DNA from: Salvator merianae
Taxonomy: Eukaryota; Chordata; Lepidosauria; Squamata; Teiidae
DNA: 64,000 bases
Assembly: GCA_003586115.2 (NCBI GenBank)
Contig: QVOM02000025.1
Span: 89,822,161 to 89,886,160, forward strand
Direction of reading: 5' to 3'
Position 1 is the first letter of the stretch; every line of letters starts with the position of its first letter. The notes below the pieces were generated by a model that was given only the letters and a program-made list of their open reading frames with translations, had not been told where the DNA came from and made no database searches. This document shows, in pieces, positions 1-11,395 of the stretch. The position numbers were made by a program, and so were the translations under genes.

Positions 1-684
1 GTGGAGTACTAATTAGTGCTCCACAACCTTACCAGGAGGTGATAGTCACCTACCTGGCATTGCAGCATCCAGACCAGTGTGACACAGTGATCATGCATGT
101 GCGATCACCTGATCAGGCCGTGTAATGCCCAATCAGGCCCATGCCTGATCCTCGTCACGGCAGCAGTCAGGAAACAGACAGCCGCTGTCATGGAGACCGG
201 CAGGCATGCACAGTGCGCAGGCACGTGCATGAGTGTTCAGCTGATTGCGCCTGTGCACAGCATGGGCCTGCTGGTCGCCATAGCGGTGGCCAGATGCTTC
301 CCAGCCACTGCCATGGTGAGGTTGAGGTACGGCTGCCCGTCATTCGCACCGTGATTGTCAGTAGCCAGCTTCAGGTCCGGTTTCTGGCCCCACAGTGCCA
401 ACAGTGTCTGTGCTGCATGATCAATACCATGACAGAACAGACTAAGTAGCCTATTCTATCATGGTAAGTGTGAAAACACCCACTGTGTTTGCACCCTCTT
501 TCAAGTGCAAACGCAGAGCGGCACGGCTGCACACTTGTGCCGCATTTTTGGTTGCCATGGCAGCGGCCAGAGTTTCTCCTGCCGCTGTCATGGCACAGGC
601 CACCTGCATTTGCACTGTGAGGTTTGTTCCATCTTAGAGCAGGGTAATGATCCTTTCTAAGGTAGAAAGTGCAAAAAGGCCCTA
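1..684. mobile_element. Long MITE, left end outside the window
   Basis: The right end reads AAGTGCAAAAAGGCCC, the inverse of the GGGCC..GCACTT terminus shared by many elements here. Its interior (about 140-350, with CATGGCAGC-type motifs and 'cctgatcctc') matches the interior of the element at 36657-37268. It codes for nothing recognisable; the open frames at 97-354 and 141-449 lie inside it. It is probably a non-autonomous DNA transposon whose left end lies before base 1. Confidence 0.6.
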
Positions 685-689
685 TGATA

Positions 690-1640
690 GCTCTACTTAA
701 AGTCTTCCTACTCTTGCCTACTAGTTGTCCAACTGGGGGGGTTTAAAAATAAAAAATAAAAAAAGATCTTCAGTCCAATTGGCCCCAAAAAATCCAGAAA
801 ATCCAGCCAAAATCAGAAAAAAACAGCCGGCAAAAAGCCTGTCAGAACACTTGGAACATCCCTAATCAGAATGGGGCCGTTTCGTTCTGAAATCAGAACA
901 GGCATTTCCTTGAAGAGACATTTTGTCCTGAATCCAGGACACCCAGATTGTCAGAATGTTCTAAATTCAGAATATTTTGGGCATCCATTCTTCAAAGGTT
1001 TGTTGCTGTTGTTTAATATTTCTGTTTTCTGTTTGGCTTTTCTTATTATAAATCAACTTCAGTTCTGTGCAAAAGTGATTAATAAACTGTTGCTGTGGTG
1101 GTTTGTTTCTAACACCTTTGAATGTTATGTCTGTTTTCACCGCTTCATGGATCCCCTAGAAAATTCTGAGAACTGCAGTTTGGTGACAGCGTTGAGAAAT
1201 TTTTCTTGCCTTCTGTGCAATACCATTGCGTCAACGACGCCAGGAGGGAAAATAAACAAACTAAACAAATTGCATCCTTAAGTTGTGTTGCACACCAAAG
1301 AGCTACTTGTTAAATTCCAGCATTTATGTCTTGCTTTATTTGTTCATTATAGTTTATTTAAAACACTGTCTACACCTTCCTCTCATTAAGAAAATAATAA
1401 ATAAATCCCCAGGCAGTCCAGAGAAAGTTTTTGACAATCAAAACGCACAATGACAATAACGCAAGGGTGAAAGATTTATACAATCTGAAGATATTTATAT
1501 GATCTTTCCTCTGAATATGGAATCCACTCATGGAAAGATTGCATAGCCTCAAGAGTTTCGGTCTTCCATCTAACAACATTATAGGTCCTTGGAAACAGAG
1601 GGCCTGTATGCTGTCCATATTTAACGGAGGCCCAGCAATC
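690..1640. other. Unassigned stretch
   Basis: A-rich sequence at 745-830 is followed by AT-rich DNA. A 136-codon open frame at 871-1281 shows no family motif and no splice context. Nothing here can be supported as a gene. The segment around 770-870 (ending near 'aacatccctaat') may be the edge of an old DNA transposon. Confidence 0.5.
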
Positions 1641-2079
1641 TGCAGATGCTCCCAATCATAACTAGCTATGGACAACAAAATTGTGGCCAACATCTGTATC
1701 AGGAGCAGCTGGATTGCTCCTGATATGTAGCATTCGCAACTACTTCCTGGTGTGAACGCTGCAGGCTGCAGTGTGGCACAGCTGTGGCTGCGTAGTTGTG
1801 TGCTGCATCCCTGGTTGCTACACCAGTAGCTGGACATTTTCACAGCTACTGTCATGGCAGCTGGCTAGCATTTGCACTGTGAGTGCTGGAATCCCAGGGC
1901 CTCTCTGCACTTTCTACCTTAGAATGGGATTATTATAGTCCAGCTGCTCCTGGTACAGCTGTGAAGCACTCCACAGCTATACCAGGAGCAGCTGGACTAT
2001 AATTATCCCATTCTAAGGTAGAAAGTGCAGAAAGGCCCCCAGTTTCAGGTTGTTTCCCAAGATGGAAAGTGTGAAAAGG
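1640..2079. mobile_element. Older MITE interrupted by a palindromic MITE
   Basis: The right end at 2050-2079 reads GATGGAAAGTGTGAAAAGGC followed by CC. The interior (1690-1896: CATGGCAGC, 'tttgcactgtgag') resembles the element at 1-684. It is split by the element at 1897-2038: joining the outer parts across one copy of the CCA duplication gives a continuous element. The left boundary is uncertain. Confidence 0.6.
1897..2038. mobile_element. 142-bp near-perfect palindromic MITE, CCA target duplication
   Basis: The sequence folds into one long hairpin. The left arm (GGGCCTCTCTGCACTTTC, then the 'ccttagaatggga' stretch and a 'ccagctgctcctggta' stretch) is mirrored in the right arm with few mismatches around a 5-10 base loop near 1967. 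It is flanked by CCA at 1894-1896 and at 2039-2041. The 3-bp duplication and GGGCC termini suggest a PIF/Harbinger-type non-autonomous element; no source transposase is in the window. Confidence 0.8.
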
Positions 2080-2154
2080 CCCGGAGTCTTCAATTATTAT
2101 ATACTGGGCAGGAGACAATCAGCAATAGCTGAACTTTGTTATCATATACTGAGC

Positions 2155-2600
2155 ATTCTGTAGTAGTAGTAGTCCTTTATTATGGTCACAGACCAAAATT
2201 AAAAATACATGGTTAAAATCATGGCAGATTTAAAATCAATATAATAAAATGTGTAAATCATAAAATCTTCTGCAATGTACACAGAAGTAGCAAAATATGC
2301 TACTTATATTAAAAATCTACTAATATATTAAATTATCTGCTAGAGCCAGTTAGAACTTTTCTTTGTTGGATTGTACTAGCACAAAAAGTAGCCACATTCA
2401 GTGTTGTCTGTGGATGCTGGTCTTCTGTTAGATGTTTTAGGTAATATCCATCTTCTCTACTTGGGAGCCGCTGCACCATAGGTAAAATAAATATAACTCG
2501 AGTCTCCATGTAAAAGTGGCAGTGCAATAGGGTATGGACAACATTTTCCACCTCCTTCAGTCTACATGGGCATAATTGCTCTGAGTATGGAGTGCTGAGA
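2155..2600 (-). mobile_element. Decayed non-LTR retrotransposon 3' end
   Basis: On the minus strand an open stretch (2551-2333) resembles the C-terminal end of a LINE polyprotein: a 'VVHTLLHCHFY' motif (H..LLHC.FY), then 'VATFCASTI'. It is followed by an A/T-rich 3' tail near 2160-2330. The exact clade is uncertain. The rest of the element is missing, so it is a 5'-truncated fossil. Confidence 0.5.
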
Positions 2601-2609
2601 ATTCTGTTG

Positions 2610-2885
2610 TTTTTGCCCCTTTCTGCACGGTCCCTTAATTTGGATTAAGGGCCTGTGTAGTAAGCATCCAAGCTTCATAGATCTGCATGTCAAGGCAGAT
2701 CTATGAGGCCACATCCCTTCTGGTCCGCCCTATCTGCATTAGACAGAGTGTGACCTGGATAACTGGTAGATCTGTTTAATTGGGTCTGCCAATGGGACTG
2801 ATGACCCTGTACCAGAACATGGGAGGCACGGTTGCCACAGAGCGCCTCTTTTACTTGACGTGACACCAGCCAATGAACCATACTA
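2610..2885. mobile_element. Probable MITE fragment with 'cctttctgcac' terminus
   Basis: It starts with CCCCTTTCTGCACGGTCCC, similar to the other GGGCC/TGCAC termini, and contains small inverted repeats ('agatctgcatg..aggcagatct'). No clean right terminus or target duplication was found. Confidence 0.35.
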
Positions 2886-3205
2886 AGGGTAGGGAGAGAA
2901 AAATCAGCGCTTTATTCAGCAATCAGTAAAGCAAGCAGGAAGCCAGGGCGGAAGCACTACCAGGACTGATGTGTCGAATAAAGGAATCCCTTATATCAAT
3001 TTTTGCAAAAAGTCTCACTTCCCATTTAGTATTTTTCCACCCCATCCCACCCCTCCCGCCTAGTTACCTATTGGCTATTCCTTGTCTACCCTCCCCCATT
3101 AGCCCACCCCCTCTCCTGAACATAGGCCCAGCGGCTCATCTCACCCTAATGCAAGCTGTTGTACTGAAGCAAATGGCGACTAAACTATCATCTTTTACTG
3201 CCTTG

Positions 3206-3397
3206 CAGTAACAGCTTATCGCCTTAAGGACAGGTGTTCGCATGTCGCTAGAAGGGGAGATCACTGGCCGCGGGGTCTGCATTTCGCCACAGCAGGCTGC
3301 TGCAAGACCCACCCAGGGCGGAGCGTGTTTTTCTAGCCACCAATCTCCCCTTCACGTGACATGCGAACACCACGCTTAAAGTGATGAGCCGTCACTG
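3206..3397. mobile_element. hAT-type MITE, diverged CAGYGGCGG family copy
   Basis: The left end CAGTAACAGC..CCTTAAGGACAGG and right end CGCTTAAAGTGATGAGCCGT..CACTG correspond to the TIRs of the palindromes at 17526, 37699 and 51423, which have CCTTTAAGGGCGGGTGTTCG just inside the TIR. The arms share 'gtgttcgcatgtc' and 'gacatgcgaacac'. The flanks CTGCCTTG and CTACTTTG agree at 6 of 8 positions, as expected for an old 8-bp hAT duplication. Confidence 0.65.
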
Positions 3398-3655
3398 CTA
3401 CTTTGCATTCACACAGGCAGAAGGCACACCTCCTGTGTTCCGTACTCCTAGGGGATGCATTTCAGGGGTTGCCATAGTGCACCTCCAAAATGCATCCCCT
3501 GGAGCCCCTGAGGGTCCAGCCGCAAAGCTCACACTAACATCAAGGTCATAGCATGGGCCTTCCTGTGTTCGGAATCAGCAGGTCTGGCTGTTCAAGACCC
3601 GCTGATTCTGAATGCAGGTCTATCTGTGCAGAAAAGCCCTCTTATGTTTTCTGAC
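3398..3655. mobile_element. MITE fragment with GATGCATTTC hairpin core
   Basis: The inverted pair GGGGATGCATTTCAGG / AAATGCATCCCCTGG, with a GTTGCC..GTGCACC loop, matches the central hairpin of the elements at 27467-27858 and 33078-33474. A TGTGCAGAAAAGCCC-like right end lies near 3636. Its boundaries are eroded. Confidence 0.5.
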
Positions 3656-3911
3656 TTCATATGTAGGAGAAAGCATCAATTTATTGTAATACTTGAAGGT
3701 TGGAAGAAAGCCAATATTTATGGTTCTTTTTGTTTTGAACTCATAATTTTAAAAAGACAATAACATAAATACTCAATTACCAAAAGGAAACAAAAGAGAA
3801 AAAAACCCTCTTGATATTTATACTGCCAAGGGCTAGCAAAGTGTCGTGGCTAAAAATAGAGGAGTGCACAAAGCTGCTCTGAATATTTCAGAACATCATC
3901 TCAGCCTCTAA

Positions 3912-4134
3912 GACCCAATTCACACCCAAGTTTTAATCCAGCTTTGGTCCACTTGCAGACTGAGAGAACACATCAGTGAAATACTAAGATGTTTTCTTTC
4001 AGCATCACCTAACTCAGAAAATCCACCTTTGGGTTAGATCATGTGGAAAGAAAATGATGAGTCACTTTGCTGATGTGTTCTTTCAATCAAAACGTGGACT
4101 GAAGCTGGATTAAAACTTAGGTGTGAGTCGGCCC
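3912..4134. mobile_element. 223-bp palindromic MITE with TAA target duplication
   Basis: The arms GACCCAATTCACACC..AAGTTTTAATCCAGCTT and its inverse (ending GTGTGAGTCGGCCC) pair along most of the length. The element is flanked by TAA at 3909-3911 and 4135-4137. TAA is the classical Tourist/PIF-Harbinger target. The arms differ at several sites, so the copy is not very young. Confidence 0.75.
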
Positions 4135-4137
4135 TAA

Positions 4138-4408
4138 CTAAGTGTCTGCTAGATGGAACCCCCTAGGAGCTTGCAATGTCTGTACCTTGCCTTTCTTGCC
4201 GGGTCTTTCTTCACGTCTCCCAGCCACCTTGGATCCTGAAGAGTCGTGGAGGGTGGGGGGAATACCATGGCACTGCCCCATGCAATGACATCATTGTGTA
4301 ATAAGTGTTTGGGGGCTGGGGGGGCCTCCCCTGGACTGTCGGGAGCAGCCATGACATTCCTCTTGTAGTCCCCTGGGTAATGCATTTCCAGAAACTTTCA
4401 CTAATGCC
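4138..4408. other. Unassigned stretch
   Basis: No gene, RNA or clear repeat boundary was recognised. The open frame on the minus strand (4385-4149) has no family features. Confidence 0.4.
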
Positions 4409-4409
4409 A

Positions 4410-5000
4410 TTTGGGGCCTTTCTACACTTACCTTTGGGTCAGTCTACAATGTAGACTACAGGGCCCCCTTCTTCATTGCAGACCCGTCCAAGGGAGGTCC
4501 CACAGACTGTTGATACAACCCCATCCACAGTGTCCAAAAAGCGTGCCTCCACTTCCCGGTCTACCCAGAGCACCCATTTCAGTACCTCATCAAAGCATGC
4601 AGCCAAAATGGGTCCCCAGGGGACTCCGAGGCTAGGAGATTTTGTGCCTAGCCCTTCAGAGCCCTCAGAGGCCAGCCCCGAAGCTTGTGGACCAGCGCTG
4701 TCATGCAGACCCACCACCACAGCACCACTGATTTACCGATCGACTGGGTCTCCCCTCCGTGGCACCTTCGGCACGTTGGTAGATGGAGTTTCCCTTCGGC
4801 AGATGTGTTGGTAATCTTTGCCTCCCCTGCCCGGTGCCATTGACTGAGGCTGCAGCCACACCCTATTCGGACAGTGTACCTCAGGGACAGGTGCCGAAGT
4901 CTGGCCATTTTCTACCTGGCATGGCCCGGTCATGCCTACCAAGCCACTGCCCTGGCTGCCCCCTGCAGAGCCTTCATGGATCGACTTTACCTGGTAAAAG
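4410..5000. mobile_element. Probable MITE with GGGGCCTTTCTACACTTACC end, right end unresolved
   Basis: The left terminus (about 4412) matches those at 33078 and 27467. Just inside is a small hairpin 'gtcagtctacaatgtagactac'. No mirrored terminus with a target duplication was found, so the right end is a guess. Overlapping open frames on both strands here are treated as chance. Confidence 0.4.
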
Positions 5001-5640
5001 GTAAGCTTCAGTGGGGATACAGGGCAGCACAGCACAGCACAGCATAGTGTGGCAGGGGGCAGGGGGGAAGCATGGCAGTGGGACAGCAGGGACAGCAGTG
5101 AAGTTTACCTTTGACCAGGCAAGGAGGTCCATGGAGATTTGGTGCGGTGACAGCAACAGGATGAGGTCCTCCCTGCTCCAGCGTGGGTCAGACTTCTTTC
5201 CCTGCAGCCCTTTGCCTGGGTCCGTTTCTTGCAGCAGAAATGGACTCAGTGCTGGGATAATCTCATAGCAGATAGTCCCAATTAGGAAAAGAAAGTCTGC
5301 AGAAAAACCAGAAGCGAACTTTCCCGCCTGACCCCCCGGGCACAGGATGTCCTCCCTTCGAACAAAAGGTTAAGTGTGACTATGGCCTGATTGGATCTCC
5401 TCTCTGAGATGAGTTTAGCTTGCATTAGTAGACCAGGTCTCCCCTCCAGAGAGCCACTGACCAATTGGTAGTCTGCAGCAGGCCAGCAGCCCCAGTTGAG
5501 CACCATATCTGCTCGAGATGTGGCACTGGAGAAAACGGCACAGGAGCCTGCTTCAACAGGAGATGGCTTTGAAGTAGTCTCCCATGTGTCCCCCAATTCA
5601 GCACCTTGAGCATTTTCCCTGCGCTTCCCTCTCTGTCCCT
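5001..5640. other. Unassigned stretch with short CAGCA tandem
   Basis: A short imperfect array of 'cagcacagca' occurs at 5024-5042, followed by 'gcaggggg'-rich DNA. No gene or identifiable repeat was seen. Confidence 0.4.
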
Positions 5641-5646
5641 TTCCCA

Positions 5647-5765
5647 GGGCCTGTGCGTACTTTACAGACTGGTATGGTATGGGAATAGCACAGCTATACC
5701 ATACCAGGCTGGAAGGGATCAGGTACAGAGGCGGCCATTCGCACTTTGAGGGCTGGGAAAGGCCC
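5647..5765. mobile_element. Short MITE of the GGGCC..GTACTTT type
   Basis: GGGCCTGTGCGTACTTTACA at the left and GCTGGGAAAGGCCC at the right form eroded termini. Inside is a perfect small hairpin with arms 'tggtatggta..' and '..taccatacca' around 'gggaatagcacagcta'. Confidence 0.5.
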
Positions 5766-5859
5766 GAACCAGACCATCATCACTTGAAGTGCGGATGGCC
5801 GGCCAAATCACCATGATAGTGGCCACAGTGGTCATCAAATTCTCCTCCTTGTGCTGTCA

Positions 5860-7030
5860 GTGATTGTCCCAACATTCAAATCTTGACGTCACAGGGGCGG
5901 GAAAGTCAAGCTCCGCTCTCCGTATGTCCCTGCTGCTGCCTCAGAACATGGATTCACTTGGCAGCGTTACTAGTCATTCGCCATTTGCTCCTTCTCCCCA
6001 CTACAGCCTCTATCTACACAAGCAGAACTTTAAAACTACATGTACTGCGCAATTAAGCTTTTTAAAGGGCTGATGGCGATTTCTGCTCCCTTGCAACTGC
6101 ACTTTTGCACAATTTAAAAGTAGCGCAAAAGCAGGGAGAGGTCTGTGAAGAAGGAGAAACGTGGGGAGGGAACGTGGGGGGGGGCTCTATTATCGTGATA
6201 CTGCAGTTCATGGCCAGCAAATGGACTCTACCTCATCTCCGACGGCAAAACTGATCTTGAGTGGGTTCTTTGTTGGGGCAAGAGGACTGCAACCCCAGAC
6301 AGGCGCCGTTTCCTTTTTGGTTTAATCAGCAGACAGAAGTGGAAGAAGCCTTTAATTTCTTCCTGGCAGTGTCGAATGGACGATAAAGAAAGAGAAAGGA
6401 CTGCAGCTTAGCGAAGTAAAAAGGAGGACAGTTTTCTTTTCTCCTGGCAGTGATGGAAGGGGGGGATAATGGAGGCAGAGGAAACTAATGTGCTTCCTGC
6501 CCACCCACAAAGTCTGTCATTGGATGGCACAAAATGGGGATCCCTCCCTCTGCACGCCCCCCAAAACAGTACGGTCCCTCCCAAATAGTCTCCTTCGCCG
6601 TTCCCACATCACAAAGTAAAGCGGGCTAGCAATCTGGAACAACTTGAGAACTCATTAAATCCGAATACAAAGTAGTCCGGATTTTGCCAATTTAGTCCAG
6701 AAAAACTACGGAACGGCAAGATCATGTCGGGCCAGCGGGAACTGAAGATGGCCTGTAAACTGATTAAATGCCGTGTCGGAACGTGGCCTTAGAGGTACTT
6801 CGACACTTTATGTTTTGGGTTTGCTGGATTTTGCTGGATTTTTGAGCTTGGCATCGTAACCGTTAACATTTTACTGACTTGTTAAATATTACGGCTTATG
6901 ATGCTTTAATCAGTTTGAACTGCGTATTCCCCAGCGAAGTCTCATCATGGAGTGAGTCTGAAATAGAGTATGAAAATAAATATTTTCCTTTCACAGATGT
7001 GCAAATGTTGTCCAGATTTATTATTATTTT
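5860..7030. other. Region upstream of the CpG island, with a MITE relic
   Basis: No coding sequence is supported. At 6595-6795 two patches ('gtccggattttgccaatttagtccag', and CGTGTCGGAACGTGGCCTTA near the end) look like a decayed DNA transposon terminus. The rest is unassigned. Confidence 0.35.
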
Positions 7031-7099
7031 TTAATTAACCTCCGCTTCAACGCGAGTGGCTCCGTCTGGCACAGGTAAATGTAGCAGGATGGCAGGCTG

Positions 7100-8870
7100 A
7101 ACGAAAAATGACCGCCGTTTCCAAACCAGCGTGCGTTTACCTGTAGGCAGATCCGCACAGACTGGGAGCACGAGGCTTTTGTCCCGCGTTTTCCTTCGCA
7201 CGGCTTGGAGCGTGAAATAATACCAGAGTTCTGGGCACGCTGCTAGGCGGCGGGAGCGGACGACCGTTGCCCTTAAGCGCCCCGCCGGGCTTCGCCAGAA
7301 TCCTGCCTGCATGCCCGCGTCCCCTTGCGGCGCTGACACGGGGCGCATCCCCAGGCAAGCGCGCGGATCGCGGTGCCGAAGCGCCTCTGGAGAGCCGGGG
7401 GAGACGGTGGCCCGCATCAGCAGCAGCGAAAGACGCTGCTCGGTTCTGCATTGCCGCGGCGCCCCCGAAGCCCACGCAGCCTCGGAGCCTTCCGTGACCT
7501 TGTGGAGGGGCGTGCGAGCGCGAGCACGCCCCTTTCGCTCCGGGGCCGGGGAGAGGAGGCAGGCGCCGGGGGGACATGGGGCGAGCCCTGGGCAGGCTCG
7601 GGGGGAGAAGGTGGGTATCTCTCCCGAGCACGCGGCTCCCCCAGACGTGGGGGCTTGGCGCGCGCGGCGCTGAGCGAGGCGGCGGCGGGGCCAGACCAGA
7701 CAGCATCTTTCAGGCAGAAGGCGCTGCGAGGGGCGGGTTTCTCCTGCACAATGCCCAGCCAGCTGTGGGGGGGGGGCTGTGGTAGAGAGGCGGGGGGCTT
7801 GGGAGCCATGCCAAGCCCCCCTTCGCCGCCCTCAGACTCTTGAGCAGCTGTAGACGACTCTTCCTCCCCCCCCCCAACCCGCCAGCCCGCTCTCTGCGTC
7901 TCCCCTCCGGTCCCTCCTCCCTGATTCTCCTCTCCCGCTCTTCTCTCTTTCTCTGCTGCTCACTTGGAAATGGAGGCGCCCAGATGGCTCTGCTGAGAAG
8001 GGCTCTCCCGGCAGCCCGCTCGCATCCCTCTGGCTCCGTTTCCCCCTCCGCTTTCCCAGCCAACAAAGGGCTTCCTGAGGGATGCGGAGCCTGAGCCGCC
8101 GAGCGCCGCCGGGACCCGAGAGATGCTCCGGCTTCGGTCCTCCTCCTGCCCGCTCCTCGGTCCTGCCTGTCTGCCTCTGCGCTCCGAAGGCGCCGCTGCT
8201 TGGCCGCGGGTGAGCTCTAGCGCCCTCTCTGGACGGGAAAGGGAACGTGCTTTCCGCAGCCGCCACGGAGCAGGTACGGATTAAGGAGGACCCCGGTACC
8301 TTCGCAAAGACTCCATCTGCCCATCACGGCGTGGACGAGGAGAGCAGCTAGGCAGCGCTAGCACCCGCGGAGCCTCCGGAGCCCTCCTCCCGGGGCCCAA
8401 GCGCGCGCATCCAGACTTCTCCAGGCTGAGGAGCGGGAGAGACGGCAGCGCGGCTGCTCAAGGTAACACTTCCCGGGATCTGCCCCCTCCTTTGCTTCGG
8501 AATGCCTCCGGAGCGGGCAACGGCGAGGACGCGCAACCAGCCGGGGATCCGGGGGGCGGCAAAGCGGTGTCGGGTCAGCTGCGGCGACAAGTCCTTCGGA
8601 CCCATCCCCTGCCCCCGTGGTCCCGTCAATCCCAGCCAATTCCCGGGCTTTACCGCTCCTCCGCGCCTGGGTGTGGGCGTGCGGAGGGTTAAAAAGCCAC
8701 ACCGGGCGGGCGCGGGATGTTGTGGTGGTCCCTGCGCCTTCGGGGGTGGGTGGAGAGGAGCGGGGCGAACGAGAACGGAGCGGTCTGGGGGGCGGCTGGA
8801 TTCCGCGTTTTTCCGGGCGGCAAGGAAGGGAGAAAGACAGATTCTAGATCCGATGGTGGCTGAGTAGGTC
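7100..8870 (+). promoter_or_regulatory. FBXO41: CpG island, candidate FBXO41 promoter and first exon
   Basis: About 1.7 kb is dense in CpG and G+C, unlike its AT-richer flanks. It contains GC-box-like GGGGCGG and GGGCGG motifs, and a TTAAAAAG near 8688. Two good splice donors occur: GAGCAG|GTACGG after 8273 and CTCAAG|GTAACA after 8462. Either could end a non-coding first exon spliced to the acceptor at 34909. No conserved protein can be read here. Assignment to FBXO41 rests on position and orientation, not on transcript evidence; an upstream gene on the minus strand could also use it. Confidence 0.55.
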
Positions 8871-10940
8871 GGTTCCCTCCCTCCTTGCCTTTCTACTCTG
8901 CCTGCTTCGGATTTGCTGACGGTGACTCAGTTTGAGAGGGAATCTTTAAGCTCCTGGCAGTAAGTGAGAATCTATTATTACTGGTATGATCGAATTCTGT
9001 TATCTGATGTATCTGGGGAAGGCGAAGGGCTTCCCCCCCCCCCACTCCCGTTCCCTCGCCTGCCTTCCTCTTCTCTGCATGTGTGAATTGGCGATGGCAG
9101 TGCCTTGTAGTCTCCGTTGCAGGCAACCAAGGTTGCCGGGAGCATCACAAAGAAGGTGCTTCTCGCATTCGGAGGTGGAATGATCCGTTTCTGGAGCTGC
9201 CCGCCCGCCTCAGACTGCGCTTCTGCCCTACGAGTTGCCAGTGGCCCCGGCAAACAAGGGTTAACTGGGAAGGGTGGCAGCGTATTCATGCAACGCGATC
9301 CTCTGAAATATGAAATGGGCCAGGCGAGCGAGTTAAAAAGAGCCCTGCTGGCACAGAAGCGGCGCAGCCAAAATGGATCGTGCATTTTTAAAAGATTGTG
9401 GAATGTCGCGGGGTTCGTCTGCAGGTTTCCTCCCTGTTTTTCGGAGTGGAATGGGTTTCATTCCGAACTAAGCTCTTGGGTTTGTGTTCTGCTTTGCTAG
9501 CAAGGGGGGAATCAAAGAAAAGGAACTGGTATTCTGAAATAAATGGGTTCAGCAGAAAAAAAAAAAGAAAAGAAAAAGGGAAAACGTGTTTTTCTAGCTG
9601 AAGCTTACTGTTTTGATTGGGGGGGGGGAACCCAACAGTTTCTCATGTTTAGTTTGCACGGTGCTAGGTGCTGTACAGTATACAAAAGGTATATGATCTC
9701 ACACACGATTTCCTTTTGAGCATTTCTCACTTCCTAATTGCTAGCAATGAATTCATGTGGACAAACAGCTGCTAGTTCACATTTCAGCAGGTTGCATTTG
9801 TGTACTAAGTCATTCCAACACTAAAAAAAAAAAAAACAACTAAAAATTGAATGGTTAATGCACACTTATGCACACTTATTTCAAGCAGAGTGGTACTCTT
9901 TCTGGGTTTTATTGTTTGGAAGCTGCACAGCAGTGTTTCTTGCTTCGTTCCTTTCACTGGAAAAAATATTGCTTGACTCAAAAGCATGAAATGGTGGAAG
10001 AGAAACAGCTGTTACAGGTCTTTCAGTGTGTGTTTTTGGCTGATGTAATTTTTTAGAAAGGAAAAGGGTTTGGGTACAGAATAAATGACTCGAGAGGATG
10101 GCAATCATGAAAATGAATTAAATTTGCATAAGCATACCTCTTGAGCAGGTTTGTTAACTATATATAGGATTTCAAAACAGTGGCTGTATTTTTTTTGAGA
10201 ATACCACTTTCATTCACTCTAGAGTGCTGGAAGTTGAACCCTATGTTGGCTACTTCTGAACAAAAATCTGGATGTAGGGAAGCCAGAGAGGTGCATAGGT
10301 GTGTTATTTTTCAGATTTACAAAGTAGGCAGATCCTTTGCCCATTTTACAGATGGAAAACTGAGGCTGGGATACAGTAGTTTGCCCAAGCCACCTATTTG
10401 AGCCCCAAATCCCTTCAAATACTGTCTGTGTGTACTGCAAGAAATAAGAGCAGATTTATTTTATGCGATATGTCATAAGAAACAAAAAATGGAACAGCCC
10501 TTGTTCAGATAAACTGGCACACCCACAGATGCAAACGTAGCATGCTTGAAGCTCCAGCTTTGAAATTTGGGTCTTGGCCGCAAAATATGATGGGTGATAT
10601 TATTCCTTTCTGCATGCAGTTTGCACAGCGGTTTCTCTGTCTAAGTGGCTTTTTCGTCTGCAACCTAGAAGGCTGCTTCCTGATTGGTTAATATTGCCTC
10701 TAGATCCCACCCCTTCCATCCCGGGCTGCCTATGTGAAAGAGGCTGTAGGACAATAATTCTAACCAGGACTGTTGGGATTTGTAGTCCAAAACATTGGGG
10801 GGGAGGAGAGAGAGAGAAGCTTGAAAAAGGTTTGCTTGTTGTGCAGTTGTATGCCCTGCTCTGAGGAAAGGGCAGGTAGAAGGTGGGGACCACGTACTCC
10901 CCCTGATTCTCTGCCTTTTCTTTTATAGTTACATATATGC
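8871..10940. other. Intronic stretch with no gene or clear repeat
   Basis: Just downstream of the CpG island. It contains homopolymer runs (C at about 9033, A at about 9553, G at about 9619, A at about 9823) and ordinary single-copy-looking DNA. At 10735-10790 there is a decayed 'gttgggatttgtagtccaaaac' motif common in reptile interspersed repeats. Confidence 0.5.
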
Positions 10941-10941
10941 A

Positions 10942-11195
10942 GATTCTACCTAAGGGGAGCCCTGCTGGATAAGGCCATGGCCCATCTAGTCCAGCATCAT
11001 GACTCACACAGTAGCCCACCAATTGCTTTTGGGCATCTCAAGCAGAAGATGAAGGCAAAACCTTCACCTATTCTCAACTCCCTGCAAATGGCCTTTAGAG
11101 GCCTCCTGCCTGTCTCTCCACCCTGAAGGCATTACCTAGGCATCCATTCTAGTAGCCATTGATACACCTGTCCTGCATGAATTTGTCTAACCATA
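10942..11195 (-). mobile_element. CR1-like LINE 3' end
   Basis: Read on the minus strand, it follows the family order seen throughout the window: 'ggatgcct..aaaggccatttgcag', 'ttgcct..cttctgcttgag', 'gatgctgga..agatgggc', 'tccagcagggctcc'. It is 5'-truncated, as CR1 copies usually are. It is the first of three head-to-tail copies at 10942-11620. Confidence 0.7.
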
Positions 11196-11395
11196 TAAGA
11201 ATGTAAGAAAAGCTCTGCAGGGCCACAGCCCATCTAATCCAGCACCCTGTCTCACCCAGTGGCCCACCAATTGCTTCTGGGCATTTTCAAGCAGAAAATC
11301 TTCACCTGCTCTCAACTCCCTGCAAATGGCCTTTAGAGGCTTCCTGTTTGTCTCTCTAACCTGGAGGTGGTACCTAGGCAACAATTCTGGATAAG
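11196..11395 (-). mobile_element. CR1-like LINE 3' end
   Basis: Second copy in the same orientation, ending (3' side) at 'catataagaatgtaag' near 11197. It has the same block order as its neighbour and only minor deletions. Confidence 0.7.

Noticed and set aside
871..1281. 136-codon frame with hydrophobic stretch
   Set aside because: No family resemblance, low-GC chance frame, no splice or promoter context.
4149..5613. Cluster of overlapping frames that might be the neighbouring gene EGR4
   Set aside because: EGR4 encodes three C2H2 fingers near its C-terminus; no C2H2 pattern is present in any frame here.
7137..8266. Several 110-190 codon open frames on both strands in the CpG island
   Set aside because: Their composition (Arg/Pro/Gly/Ala) reflects GC richness, several overlap in different frames, and none has a recognisable domain.
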